Assembly: GCF_004614165.1 (NCBI RefSeq)
Contig: NZ_SPVG01000185.1
Location: forward strand, 1-64,000
Origin: Duganella callida
GTDB lineage: Bacteria; Pseudomonadota; Gammaproteobacteria; Burkholderiales; Burkholderiaceae_D
Reading direction: 5' to 3'
Length of the DNA: 64,000 nucleotides
The notes under the pieces are model-generated. The model was not told the DNA's origin, ran no database searches, and saw only the letters and a list, made by a program, of their open reading frames with translations. The position numbers were made by a program, and so were the translations under genes. Within the stretch, counting starts at the first letter, position 1, and each line of letters opens with the position of its first letter. Shown here piece after piece: positions 8,791-16,748 of this stretch.

Positions 8791-9077
8791 TTGCGGGATG
8801 GACTCCGTCTCCTTGACACCCTGCGTAGCGCCCCCAGCCTGGATTTGTATGAATTGAGCCTGGCCATCAACCAAGTGCTCGCCGACCTGCGTCGCATTCT
8901 CAACGTGCGTCGCCATCTCACTTGGGCGCCCAGGTGATGTACTTCAACCATCGGCGTAGCACCCTCGCACCGGGCCGCGTGCTGCGGCTTCAAGCGACCA
9001 GCGTCACCGTTCAGGACACTACCGCGCACACGCGACGGAAGCTGCCCTACGCCGCCATCGTCGCTGATCCGGGCTAG
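8791..9077 (+). pseudogene. frameshifted small gene downstream of IS66 transposase
   Basis: Two overlapping frames together give one plausible protein of about 95 residues. The first part reads LRLLDTLRSAPSLDLYELSL; after a shift near 8925 the second reads GAQVMYFNHRRSTLAPGRVL and ends KLPYAAIVADPG. The second half looks like a small SH3-like barrel and is similar in pattern to the next gene. I do not recognise the family. One frameshift separates the halves. Confidence 0.45.
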
Positions 9078-9089
9078 CGCACGGAGCCG

Positions 9090-9284
9090 GTGCCTGCCAT
9101 GCCGCCATGCCTCGCCGACGTGGCCACGTTCAAACTCGGCGACACGGTCAGCTTCACCGACAAGCATCTGCGCGAACGCATCGGCACCGTCACACGCATC
9201 AACGTGAAGTCATGTTCCCTGCTGTGTGATGGTGAGCAATGGCGTGTCTCACCTAAGTTGCTGCGCAAGATCATCGATTTGTAG
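9090..9284 (+). CDS. small SH3-like protein, IS66 passenger candidate
   Basis: A 64-residue protein with a GTG start; it may begin earlier in an intact ancestor. The core (FKLGDTVSFTDKHLRERIG, TVTRINVKSCSLLCDG, WRVSPKLLRKII) has the strand pattern of a small beta barrel that often binds nucleic acid. It follows the frameshifted relative by 12 bases, so the two may once have been a pair carried by the insertion element. No known function; it may be a fragment. Confidence 0.4.
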   Translation: MPAMPPCLADVATFKLGDTVSFTDKHLRERIGTVTRINVKSCSLLCDGEQWRVSPKLLRKIIDL

Positions 9285-9339
9285 GTAATACGCCGGGGAC
9301 GGGTTTCGCTGACGCTTACAATTGAAATTGATCCGGCAC

Positions 9340-9430
9340 AAAAAAGTGATTGTTCAGCAGAAGTAAAGTGAACAGTAATTCCCAGTCCCGATTATCTTGG
9401 ACCGTCTGAACTACAGCAGATCACTTTTTT
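9340..9430. repeat. nested inverted repeat upstream of the PARIS-like pair
   Basis: AAAAAAGTGAT and ATCACTTTTTT form 11-bp arms 69 bases apart, with inner GTTCAG/CTGAAC arms, and TGTTCA/TGAACA nested within. The right arm ends in a T run. It could be a terminator-like or regulatory structure, or the ends of a tiny nonautonomous element. The rest of 9285-9638 shows no gene; the likely ariA promoter lies there. Confidence 0.4.
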
Positions 9431-9638
9431 AGAGCTATGTGTTCCAGCGGGTAACCGTCTAGGACACACATGTCCAAAACATGCTCCTCTAGAGTAAGTG
9501 AGAATGTGCGTATTTTTCGGCATAGCAACATGCTATGCTGCCATGTTGGCTCTTTGCCTACGGCTCACCCAACTTGATGGTGCGTCGATCTGTCGGGCGA
9601 GGTTGCTGGCATCTGCCATACCTTCTCAAAGGACTATT

Positions 9639-10940
9639 TTGAAAATTGCTAAATTTTCGGCCACGAAAGTACATGGTCATTACAATTTCGACTTCCGATT
9701 TTTTCCAGATATTAATTTTCTAGTGGGCATCAACGGCAGTGGCAAGACAACTGCTTTAAGGTTGATTCAGGCCATTCTTACCCTAGACTTTTCGACATTG
9801 CAAACGATTAAGTTTTCAAGATTAGTTTTGGTAGTGGAGCGCGATAACCGCAACCATGAGATTCAGATTCATAATGAGGGTAAAGGACTCGTTGTTATCT
9901 TTGATGGAACTCCAGCGGACCAGCATGTGCCATTCTTAGGGGATGAGGAACGAATTTTGTACATGAAAAATGATCGACTGGACGATCATTATGAGCAACT
10001 TCGGTTGCAATTCTTGAAATCATTGGGCGATAGCAATCGTCGCCTGATTAGTGGCGAACACCCTTTGTTTCTTGGTTTGGAGCGTCGTACCAATCGCTAT
10101 GACGAGGAATTGAATTTTCCTGATGACCACCGAAGGGTGACACTAAGACATGGATCATATGTCCGGCGTGAAACTTTTGAAGGATTGGAAAATTGTGCAC
10201 GTCTAATCGAACAATCATATAAAAATTATCGAAGATTAAGTGATCTATCTTTTGATAAACTGATTCGAGTCCTAATCGAATCATCGTTCGATTATGTGCA
10301 GTTTGATTCAAAAACTCTTTCCACGCCAGCAGAAACTTACACAGATCTGCAATCCCTTTTAGCTAGGCGAGAAGAGCTTGAGCAGTTTGCTTATAATTTT
10401 GGTGATTCCAGGTTGTTTAAACCTACCGTTGATTCATTTTTTAAGAAAATTGCGGAGTTATTGGAAAGTGAAGATAAGAACGAGCTTAGCTTAGAGCTGT
10501 TACTGAACAGAGCACAAATTCTCCGCTTTCAGAAAATATTTGGTGAGCTAGATAGTCAAAAGAAAGCGTCAGAACGAGCATATCTTCCTATTAAGTCATT
10601 CGAGGCAGCTCTAAATAGGTTTTTTGAGTCTTCAAGAAAATCGGCCGAGATTGATAGCATTGGCAAGTTAAAAATAATGCATAACGGAGAAAATGTACCT
10701 GTCCAGTCGCTCTCATCCGGTGAGAAACAATTAATTATTTTATTGGCTCACGCTTCGCTCTCGAAAAACAAGGGCGGTGTGGTAATTGTAGATGAGCCAG
10801 AGCTTTCGTTACATCTGAGATGGCAGGAGATGTTGGTTGACGAGCTGGTCGGTGGAAATAAGAACAATCAATATATTTTTGCCACCCATTCGCCTGAAAT
10901 CGTGGGTTATCGTAAGGAGAATTGCGTCCGTGTCGGCTGA
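9639..10940 (+). CDS. ariA: PARIS-type AAA/ABC ATPase (AriA-like)
   Basis: 433 residues. The ATP site is split as in SMC/OLD-like ABC ATPases: Walker A GINGSGKT at about 30-37, signature LSSGEKQ at about 358-364, Walker B VVIVDEPE at about 381-388 and switch histidine in FATHSPE near 417. A variable charged helical middle lies between. Immediately downstream and overlapping is a DUF4435 protein, the pairing that defines the PARIS anti-phage system, where AriA senses phage anti-restriction proteins and holds the AriB nuclease. The start is TTG, five bases after AAAGGA; the longer ATG frame adds residues unlike the family. The gene is AT-rich compared with the backbone. A different AAA-DUF4435 system is possible. 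Confidence 0.72.
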   Translation: MKIAKFSATKVHGHYNFDFRFFPDINFLVGINGSGKTTALRLIQAILTLDFSTLQTIKFSRLVLVVERDNRNHEIQIHNEGKGLVVIFDGTPADQHVPFLGDEERILYMKNDRLDDHYEQLRLQFLKSLGDSNRRLISGEHPLFLGLERRTNRYDEELNFPDDHRRVTLRHGSYVRRETFEGLENCARLIEQSYKNYRRLSDLSFDKLIRVLIESSFDYVQFDSKTLSTPAETYTDLQSLLARREELEQFAYNFGDSRLFKPTVDSFFKKIAELLESEDKNELSLELLLNRAQILRFQKIFGELDSQKKASERAYLPIKSFEAALNRFFESSRKSAEIDSIGKLKIMHNGENVPVQSLSSGEKQLIILLAHASLSKNKGGVVIVDEPELSLHLRWQEMLVDELVGGNKNNQYIFATHSPEIVGYRKENCVRVG

Positions 10941-11805
10941 ATTATTTTCTAGAGGCGATGCTGCGAGAGCAGCACTTTCTGTATTTTACGAAACATTTAA
11001 TGATTTAGATGTTTATATCGAGGATACTGCTGAGGGCTACGATAAGATTTTTGCTCGGCTGTTAAGCCGTGCATTGGATGGAAAGATTGCAATTGATAGA
11101 GTATTTCCACTTGGCGAACGAGGAATAGTTATTGACGCCGCTCGAGCAAATGTTGGACAAACTTCTACGCGGGTTTCAGTTTATATAGTAGATGGAGACC
11201 TATACTTGCTTGCGGGTGAGAAAGTGGCACTACCCAATAATTTGATTGTTTTACCTCGATATTGTATTGAAAATTTCTTGTTTGATAAAGAGTCGCTCTT
11301 ACAGATTTTAGATGAAGCGGACGCTATTAACGATATTGGCACGCTTGAGCAAGCCCTCGATTATGAGGGCTGGATAGGAGCACTATCAGTTGCACTACGT
11401 CCATTATTCTGCATTTTTGCTGTTTCGCATTCACTTTCGAGTGGAATTAAAACAGTGAAGAATGGTAGTCGAAGCGTTTGCAAGGATGCATTCGGGAATA
11501 TTGACCAAGCTAAAGTAGCCGGCTTGTTCAATCAAATTCACACTGAGCTTAGCGCGCTTCATGGTGTTGTCGTTGTTGAATCATTGCTGAAGAAGGTTGA
11601 AAATCGAGTAATGGCAAGTGAGTGCTTTGCTACAAAATATGTTTCTGGGAAAGATTTTGTTTTGCCACTCTTATTTTTGCGATTGCGCTCAATTTCTAAA
11701 TCAAAGGCCAGCCACATTAATTTTAAAATTCGATTGGCGAATAAGTGTAATACAGATTCCTTTAGCCATGTGGCTTCGAAAATAAAATTTGCGATGGCTG
11801 CCTAA
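10930..11805 (+). CDS. ariB: DUF4435 TOPRIM-like effector (AriB-like)
   Basis: 291 residues from a GTG that overlaps the ATPase gene by 11 bases, implying coupled translation; AAGGAG stands ten bases upstream. The N-terminal part matches DUF4435: LDVYIEDTAEGYDKIFARLL (acidic pair near 31-32, likely the TOPRIM metal-binding glutamate) and later LIVLPRYCIENFLFD, the conserved segment in which a strand leads to the RYxIENY-like motif. In PARIS, AriB is released on triggering and acts as a nuclease against host tRNA. Here that role is inferred from family and pairing. Confidence 0.72.
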   Translation: MSAELFSRGDAARAALSVFYETFNDLDVYIEDTAEGYDKIFARLLSRALDGKIAIDRVFPLGERGIVIDAARANVGQTSTRVSVYIVDGDLYLLAGEKVALPNNLIVLPRYCIENFLFDKESLLQILDEADAINDIGTLEQALDYEGWIGALSVALRPLFCIFAVSHSLSSGIKTVKNGSRSVCKDAFGNIDQAKVAGLFNQIHTELSALHGVVVVESLLKKVENRVMASECFATKYVSGKDFVLPLLFLRLRSISKSKASHINFKIRLANKCNTDSFSHVASKIKFAMAA

Positions 11806-11884
11806 AGGGCACCTCGAAAAACCCCAGTAGCTCTGGCGTGATGCGAGCCGAAACTACTATGATAAATGTCGTCAAATTTATCGG

Positions 11885-12526
11885 CTAATGAATTTTCCAG
11901 CCGTAGATTTGCTGATCCGATGTCGGATGAACGTAGCAGATTCCTTGTGCGATTTTCCAGCCCGGTTGATTGCACTTGATAAGGCTGTCAATCGTGCCAT
12001 ATTGCGCTAAGCGATAAGCTGCCTTGCCTTGCGGTGTATTCGCCCAAGCAGCGGCGGCCTTTTCGTCTTTGGCGTCCCCATAGGCCTGGCCATACCCTTT
12101 GTCATAGCCGGCCTCGTAAGCATCGCGCTGAATGTAAAAGCTCAAGGCGCCGATCGCCATGCAACAGGCCAGCAGACACGTAGCAATCCAGCTGGCCGTT
12201 TGTTTCGCTGTTGTCAGGCGCGCGACATCTCGCGCCGCCGCTGATACGGCCTTGGCCAGGTCGGCTTTGGTGGATTGGCTGGTCGCGGCCAGGACGGCGT
12301 CGGCGGATTGCTGAAATTGCTGCAATGTGGTGGCTGCCGCTTGCTGAATGGGCTCCGGGAAATGCGCATACATGGAGTGGTGGTACTGCAGGGCCATCAG
12401 AACGAGCCACAGCGCATCGTTGTTCTTCAATCCCAGGGCATCGCGCACCTGGTACAGCTGCTGGCGTTCAGCGTCGGTTGGCTGTCTGCCCAGCAGTTTC
12501 GTGAAGCTCTCGTCGAGGTCATTCAT
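11885..12526 (-). CDS. TraM/MobE-position mobilization accessory protein
   Basis: 213 residues. The N-terminal half is helical (RQPTDAERQQLYQVRDALGL, NDALWLVLMALQYH). One membrane segment (TASWIATCLLACCMAIGALSF) sits near residue 115-135, with a charged, Gly/Tyr-rich region after it (AGYDKGYGQAYGDAKDEK). This layout matches proteins encoded after a ParA-like gene in RP4-type and pTF-FC2-type mobilization regions (TraM, MobE), which raise transfer frequency. It overlaps the ParA-like gene by eight bases. The identity is by gene order; the sequence alone shows only a membrane-anchored helical protein. Confidence 0.55.
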   Translation of the reverse strand: MNDLDESFTKLLGRQPTDAERQQLYQVRDALGLKNNDALWLVLMALQYHHSMYAHFPEPIQQAAATTLQQFQQSADAVLAATSQSTKADLAKAVSAAARDVARLTTAKQTASWIATCLLACCMAIGALSFYIQRDAYEAGYDKGYGQAYGDAKDEKAAAAWANTPQGKAAYRLAQYGTIDSLIKCNQPGWKIAQGICYVHPTSDQQIYGWKIH

Positions 12527-13202
12527 GCCGCAGTTGGTCCAGCAGAGATTTCACAGCGGCGCGCCAACGGTGTAGCTCCGCGCGATTACCCAGCGGCAGA
12601 TCCTTTGCTGCCAATGCGATGCTCAAGCGCTTACTGTAAATGTCATCGCTTACACGGTCGGCCAGGTCGGGGAAGGTCAGTGAGAGACCGCCGCGCTCTT
12701 CCACCAGAGTGCGACGCTTGGAACTGTTGTAGAGCTCAAATTTGCGTTCCTCCCCGAAGTAGCCATTGCGCATGACATGGACGATGGCGTCGGGGATGGC
12801 GTCCATGTATTCCTTGAGTAGTTCCAGGCTGTCGCGCTGGCGGTTGATGACCCATAGCGTCACCAGTTTTCGTTTGAGTTCGGACAAGGTGCCGTTCAAG
12901 GTCGTGCCATAGGCGCTCACCCCTTTGTTGTTGCGGGCAGCGGTGTTGATGACGACGATGCACTCCGGATTGTTGTCGCACAGGTTGATCAGCTCTATCC
13001 AGTCGTCCGCTTTATCCAGATCCAGCAGATCGGTGCGCACGATGTCCTTGTAGGCCTTCCAGACGTCGGGATTGCTGGTATCCGCGTCGACGAGCAAGAC
13101 CTCTTCATCACGCTGCATGAGGTAGTCCACTGTCGCCATGGAGACCAGTGATTTCCCAACTCCGCCCTTGCTACCGCCGATCAGGTAAATATTCTTTGCC
13201 AT
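12519..13202 (-). CDS. ParA-like ATPase of mobilization module (TraL/MobD-like)
   Basis: About 227 residues with the deviant Walker A of ParA/MinD proteins (YLIGGSKGGVGKSLVS), then EEVLLVDADTSNPDVW and CIVVINTAARNNKGVS. It lies between a TraK-like gene and a membrane protein gene and points away from the candidate oriT, as traL does in RP4 and mobD in pTF-FC2. Those proteins are accessory and improve mobilization or interaction with the transfer channel. Start at MAKN is preferred because AGGA lies eight bases upstream; an ATG nine bases earlier sits on that Shine-Dalgarno. It is not next to a ParB-like gene, so plasmid partition is less likely. Confidence 0.7.
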   Translation of the reverse strand: MAKNIYLIGGSKGGVGKSLVSMATVDYLMQRDEEVLLVDADTSNPDVWKAYKDIVRTDLLDLDKADDWIELINLCDNNPECIVVINTAARNNKGVSAYGTTLNGTLSELKRKLVTLWVINRQRDSLELLKEYMDAIPDAIVHVMRNGYFGEERKFELYNSSKRRTLVEERGGLSLTFPDLADRVSDDIYSKRLSIALAAKDLPLGNRAELHRWRAAVKSLLDQLRHE

Positions 13203-13212
13203 GGTGCTCATC

Positions 13213-13563
13213 CTAGATGTCGTCGGTATCGGGGGAGACGGGGAACGATGCGGTACGCGCTGCCCCTTTGTCTTTGGTTGCTACCGCTGCAGGGCGGGAC
13301 GGTGGTGCTGGCGTCTTCTGGCGTGCTGTCCTGTTGCGTAGCAGGTAGCTCTTTAAAGTTGGCGTGGCAATGTCCAATCCTTCACCGCGCAAAGCCTCAG
13401 CGATTTGCTGCAAGGTGTAGCCGCGCTTTTGCAAAGCGGTGATTTCCTTGGTGAGCAAGGCGATGGCCTCTTGCTTGCTGAAGTGCTGGTTGCGTTTTTC
13501 CACAGCCGGCAAACCTTTTAGTTTGGCTGCGATCGCATCGATTTGCTCGCTGGTGTATTTCAT
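13213..13563 (-). CDS. TraK/MobC-like oriT-binding protein
   Basis: 116 residues, all helical in the first two thirds (SEQIDAIAAKLKGLPAVE, FSKQEAIALLTKEI, GYTLQQIAEALRGEGLDI, PTLKSYLLRN), a pattern suggesting a DNA-binding HTH. A Pro/Ala-rich basic tail follows. It is the first gene leftward from the candidate oriT, the place of traK in RP4 and mobC in pTF-FC2, whose products bind and bend oriT DNA to help the relaxase. The ParA-like gene follows within a few bases. Confidence 0.65.
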   Translation of the reverse strand: MKYTSEQIDAIAAKLKGLPAVEKRNQHFSKQEAIALLTKEITALQKRGYTLQQIAEALRGEGLDIATPTLKSYLLRNRTARQKTPAPPSRPAAVATKDKGAARTASFPVSPDTDDI

Positions 13564-13847
13564 CGTCCGACTCCGTGCTCACTGTTTGATACGTTAGCAC
13601 CACAAGCGCAATGGACTTTGTGGCAGATCAGTTTGCGGCTTCCACAAATCCGTAGACTTGGCTGGTGAGGAAAAGAGATACAGGATGGCCCTTGTCACAC
13701 GCATGCTTCGCCTGCTATGCCAAGGGACGCCTCGCCATTCGGCGCTACGCTTCTCACGGCAAGGCTCATCCTGCAAGGGGCGGGCCCCTTGACCCCAGAC
13801 GCGCTGCGCGCACACCCCAAAACTTCATCGTCATATCCGGAGGCAGT
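13564..13847 (+). other. candidate origin of transfer (oriT), IncP-like nick at 13768-13774
   Basis: A 284-bp gene-free region between the divergent mobilization genes. It contains CATCCTGC, matching the IncP-family nick consensus (cut after ATCCTG), i.e. between 13773 and 13774 on the plus strand. Upstream is an imperfect inverted repeat around GCCTCGCCATTCGGCGCTACG, about where RP4 places its relaxosome-binding repeat. Gene order on both sides is as in RP4 and pTF-FC2. The nick is predicted, not shown. Confidence 0.65.
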
Positions 13848-14168
13848 ATGCCTTTCGAAAAGCGTGGAGAAGAACCTTTGGACGCCGTGATCAATGTTCG
13901 ACTGACGACGGCAGAAAAGACGCGCCTTCTTGAAGATGCCGACATGGCTGCATTGAGTATGTCCGAACTAGTAAGACGTCGCTACTTTAGCCGTCCCGTT
14001 TTGGCGAGCGCCGACCAGGCAATGATCCGAGAGTTACGGCGCCTGGGTGGACTGCTCAAGCACCTACACAACGACACTGGCGGAGTGCTTCATCGCGATG
14101 CCGCAGAGGTATTGGCGGCACTGAAAGCCTATATTGAGAGGCTCAGTCATGATCGTCAAAAAAATTAA
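13848..14168 (+). CDS. TraJ/MobB-like mobilization protein (ribbon-helix-helix)
   Basis: 106 residues. The N-terminal region has a strand followed by helices, typical of ribbon-helix-helix proteins of relaxosomes: DAVINVRLTTAEKTRLLED, then ALSMSELVRRRYFSR. A helical C-terminus follows. Start chosen at MPFEK with GGAGG four bases upstream. It overlaps the relaxase gene by 20 bases, matching traJ-traI and mobB-mobA order. TraJ-type proteins bind the oriT repeat and direct the relaxase to the nick. Confidence 0.75.
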   Translation: MPFEKRGEEPLDAVINVRLTTAEKTRLLEDADMAALSMSELVRRRYFSRPVLASADQAMIRELRRLGGLLKHLHNDTGGVLHRDAAEVLAALKAYIERLSHDRQKN

Positions 14169-16212
14169 GAACCCCAAGAAGTCTGCTTCCAAAGGTGCCC
14201 GCGTTGGTCGGCTGATGGACTATATCTGCGCACAGGAGACGGAGAGGGCGGGTGAAAAATGTTTATATGCCGGGGCGCGCGGTTTCCTATCTGACGACCA
14301 CGAGGCACAGAGGGCCGAGATGCTGGCGTTGTCGCAGGAAGCGGTGCGCAGCGCCGACACCATCAATCACTATGTCCTGAGTTGGCAAGAGGGCGAGCAA
14401 CCGAGCCCGCACCAGGTCGAAGAGGCCATCGACATTTTTCTCAAGGAGCTAGGCCTAGAAGGACACCAGGCGATGTATGGCCTCCATGTGGACACCGACA
14501 ATGTGCACCTGCATATCGCCGTCAATCGTGTCGATCCTGATGCGCTGAAAGTCATTAAACCGAATCGTGGCTTCGACATCGAGGCGGCGCATAGGGCTGT
14601 GGCGCGCATCGAGGAAAAGCAAGGCTGGCAACGGGAGCAGCATGGGCGATACCGCGTCAACGAGAACGGCGAAGTAGAGCGCGATACGCGCGGGCGATGC
14701 GACTCACGACAGCCGGAGCAGGCCAAGCGGGATATGGAGCAACGCACCGGTGAAAAGTCGGCCGAGCGGATCGCGATCGAGATTGGCGCGCCAATCATCA
14801 AGGCGGCCGGCAACTGGCTGGATTTGCACAAGGCGCTGGCCAAGGAGGGCATGCGCTATGAGCGCACCGGTAGCGGTGCCGTGCTGTTCGTGAACGACGT
14901 CGGCGTGAAAGCCAGTCGCGCCGATCGCGACGCCAGTCTGGGCAAACTAGAAAAGCGCCTGGGAGCGTTTGAGCTATCGTTGACGCGGAAGGTGGTGGAG
15001 CGTGCACCGGAAGCGGTTCAGCATGTTGCACCCGGTTGGGAGGAGTACATCGGCGGACGGCATGCGCATACCGTCGAAAAGGAAGCGGCCTTGAAGGCGC
15101 TAAAAGAGCGCCAGGAGGCCGAGCGCAAGGCGCTGAGGGCAAGGCATCAACGCGAACGTTTGGAGGTGCTGCAGGGGCGCTGGCAGGGGCGCGGCGAGCT
15201 ACGGCGTGCGCTGGAGAGTATATTGGCGGCGCGGCGGGCCGTGGAGCAAGCCGAGTTGCGAGACCGTCAGCGCGAGGAGAGGGCATTGCTGCGCGAGCGG
15301 TATCGACCGTATCCCGATCTGGAGCAGTGGTTGCGGCAGCAGGAACATCCTGAGCTGGCCGAGCAATGGCGTTACCGCGCCACCGAAGTGCAGCATATCC
15401 GGGGTGAGGGTGCGGAGCCAGTTAGGCCGCGTGACCTCCGCGACTATGTGCCGCAGATCCTTGGCGAGGAGGTACGCTACGCGCGGCGCGACATGGCGCA
15501 CGCAGGCGTTGAACCGGCCTTTGTCGACAAAGGCAGCGAGATCGATATCCATGCCTGGCGCGAACGCGCCAGTGTGCTGGCTGCGCTGCAGCTGGCGGAG
15601 CAGAAGTGGGAAACCTTCGAGGTGACGGGGCGCGCGCAGTTCAAGTCTCTGTGCGTTGAACTCGCGGTTGAACATGGGTTCAAGCTGGACAATCCGGAAT
15701 TACAGGAGCAGATGGCGCAGGAGCGGCAGCGGCAGCTGGAGGCGAGGGCCATGTCGCGTGGTCAGGCTGCGGCTCCGCGTTCTCCTGCACGCAATGAGAC
15801 CAGGGAGGCGCCTGCGATGTCGCTACCAAGAGATGACGCTAAGCTCCCCGTGGACTATGAGAGTGGCGCCAAAGCTTATGCGAGCCACTACCGGGACGTT
15901 CTGCAGCGTCAAGGTGGACGCCTCACCGACTTGTCGCGGGTGGATGCCATGATCGCTGTGCGCATGCGAGCCACCGGCCATTCGAAGCAGGAGGTCGAGG
16001 CTGTGTTGCGCTATTGTGCGCCGCTGATACGGCAAAAAGATGAAGGAAGGGACTGGGATAACTACGCGCATCGGACAGCTGAACATGCCTTTGGCGCAGC
16101 CGGCGAACGCCAGGCGAACGAACTGAAAAGGTATTGGTCGCAATGGAGGCAGGTGGAGGGGCGGCACGAAGTCGAGCGCCAGCGGGAGCAGGGCCGAGGC
16201 ATGTCCCGTTAG
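14149..16212 (+). CDS. MOBP-type relaxase (TraI/MobA-like)
   Basis: 687 residues. The N-terminal relaxase domain has the candidate nucleophile tyrosine in GRLMDYICAQ (about Tyr25) and the metal-binding histidine motif HVDTDNVHLHIAVNRV (about His113, His120 and His122). The middle is highly charged and probably coiled coil (about 330-420). The C-terminal part resembles the LPD7-type domain of mobilization proteins (AYASHYRDVLQRQGGRL, DAMIAVRMRATGHSKQEVE). No primase domain is seen, unlike pTF-FC2 MobA. It would nick oriT and lead the strand into a helper conjugation channel. GAGAGG stands seven bases before the start. Confidence 0.87.
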   Translation: MIVKKIKNPKKSASKGARVGRLMDYICAQETERAGEKCLYAGARGFLSDDHEAQRAEMLALSQEAVRSADTINHYVLSWQEGEQPSPHQVEEAIDIFLKELGLEGHQAMYGLHVDTDNVHLHIAVNRVDPDALKVIKPNRGFDIEAAHRAVARIEEKQGWQREQHGRYRVNENGEVERDTRGRCDSRQPEQAKRDMEQRTGEKSAERIAIEIGAPIIKAAGNWLDLHKALAKEGMRYERTGSGAVLFVNDVGVKASRADRDASLGKLEKRLGAFELSLTRKVVERAPEAVQHVAPGWEEYIGGRHAHTVEKEAALKALKERQEAERKALRARHQRERLEVLQGRWQGRGELRRALESILAARRAVEQAELRDRQREERALLRERYRPYPDLEQWLRQQEHPELAEQWRYRATEVQHIRGEGAEPVRPRDLRDYVPQILGEEVRYARRDMAHAGVEPAFVDKGSEIDIHAWRERASVLAALQLAEQKWETFEVTGRAQFKSLCVELAVEHGFKLDNPELQEQMAQERQRQLEARAMSRGQAAAPRSPARNETREAPAMSLPRDDAKLPVDYESGAKAYASHYRDVLQRQGGRLTDLSRVDAMIAVRMRATGHSKQEVEAVLRYCAPLIRQKDEGRDWDNYAHRTAEHAFGAAGERQANELKRYWSQWRQVEGRHEVERQREQGRGMSR

Positions 16213-16226
16213 GTGTAGTAGCTCAG

Positions 16227-16256
16227 ACTTAATCTGACACCAACTGTCAGATAAGT
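16227..16256. repeat. palindrome downstream of the relaxase
   Basis: TCTGACA-CCAAC-TGTCAGA is a perfect 7-bp inverted repeat, extended by ACTTA(A)/TAAGT to about 12 bp. It lies 15 bases after the relaxase stop, in a 236-bp stretch without any supported gene. No T run follows, so a terminator is less likely than a protein-binding or recombination site. Confidence 0.4.
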
Positions 16257-16448
16257 TAGAGTTCTACGTGACAGTTACCAGGCAAGAGCTGACTGTGGGT
16301 TACGACGAGAGCAATCGATGCGACCAGAAATTCGAAGGCTAGTTGTATTGCGTTCTTCCTCTATCTCGTGTGGCCCGCGAAGGCGGCTTGGCAATGGCAT
16401 GAGATCCACTAGATGCGTTAAGGAGCCTACGATCATTTGCTCTGGCAA

Positions 16449-16748
16449 CTATGCAGCCGCTTGGGAATATTTATCGTATTCCTTTTGGAAGAGCTTTTCA
16501 GATTCGTCTTTGTACTCCTGCCTCCGGCTGGCCAGGTTTTGCAATTTTTCCGCGATGTTCTTGTAGACAATGCGTTGCGCCTGATTTTGTAAAGCATCCT
16601 CATCAAATGCATCGAGTTCGACGTCACTAGCCAACGTGGCGTTGATGATTGCCAGCAGGTGTTCCTTGTTGATCTTGTCTATCTCCAGGAAGTTTCCATC
16701 CTCCATACGGAAGAACCCGTTACCGCCTTCAATTTTTAATAGCTTCAT
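16449..16748 (-). CDS. small acidic partner of the PHP-ATPase
   Basis: 99 residues: MKLLKIEGGNGFFRMEDG, a strand-rich start, then helices rich in Asp/Glu and Lys (IDKINKEHLLAIINATL, AEKLQNLASRRQEYKDE). It overlaps the upstream PHP-ATPase gene by 20 bases and has AAGGA six bases before its start, so the two are translated as a unit. I do not recognise the family. The tight coupling suggests a regulator, antitoxin or subunit of the ATPase, but nothing in the sequence proves it. Confidence 0.6.
   Translation of the reverse strand: MKLLKIEGGNGFFRMEDGNFLEIDKINKEHLLAIINATLASDVELDAFDEDALQNQAQRIVYKNIAEKLQNLASRRQEYKDESEKLFQKEYDKYSQAAA

Larger units (their letters stand above)
8589..9319 (+). mobile_element. 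decayed IS66-family element, right part
   Basis: The transposase C-terminus, two small downstream genes and a terminal sequence (GTAAGCGTCAGC on the minus strand at its right end) occur in the order expected for the right-hand part of an IS66-type element. The left part, with tnpA, tnpB and most of the transposase, is gone. The association of the two small genes with the element is inferred from position. Confidence 0.55.

Noticed and set aside
9498-9638. N-terminal extension of the AriA-like ATPase from an upstream ATG
   Set aside because: The extension lacks a ribosome site and gives a hydrophobic leader unlike the family; TTG at 9639 has AAAGGA and the family N-terminus.
12519-13202. Plasmid partition ParA
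   Set aside because: No ParB or centromere-like repeats nearby; gene order matches the TraL/MobD position in mobilization modules.
16318-16566. Plus-strand small open frame opposite the TrlF partner gene
   Set aside because: No ribosome site; the minus-strand frame is coupled to the PHP-ATPase and is the better gene.
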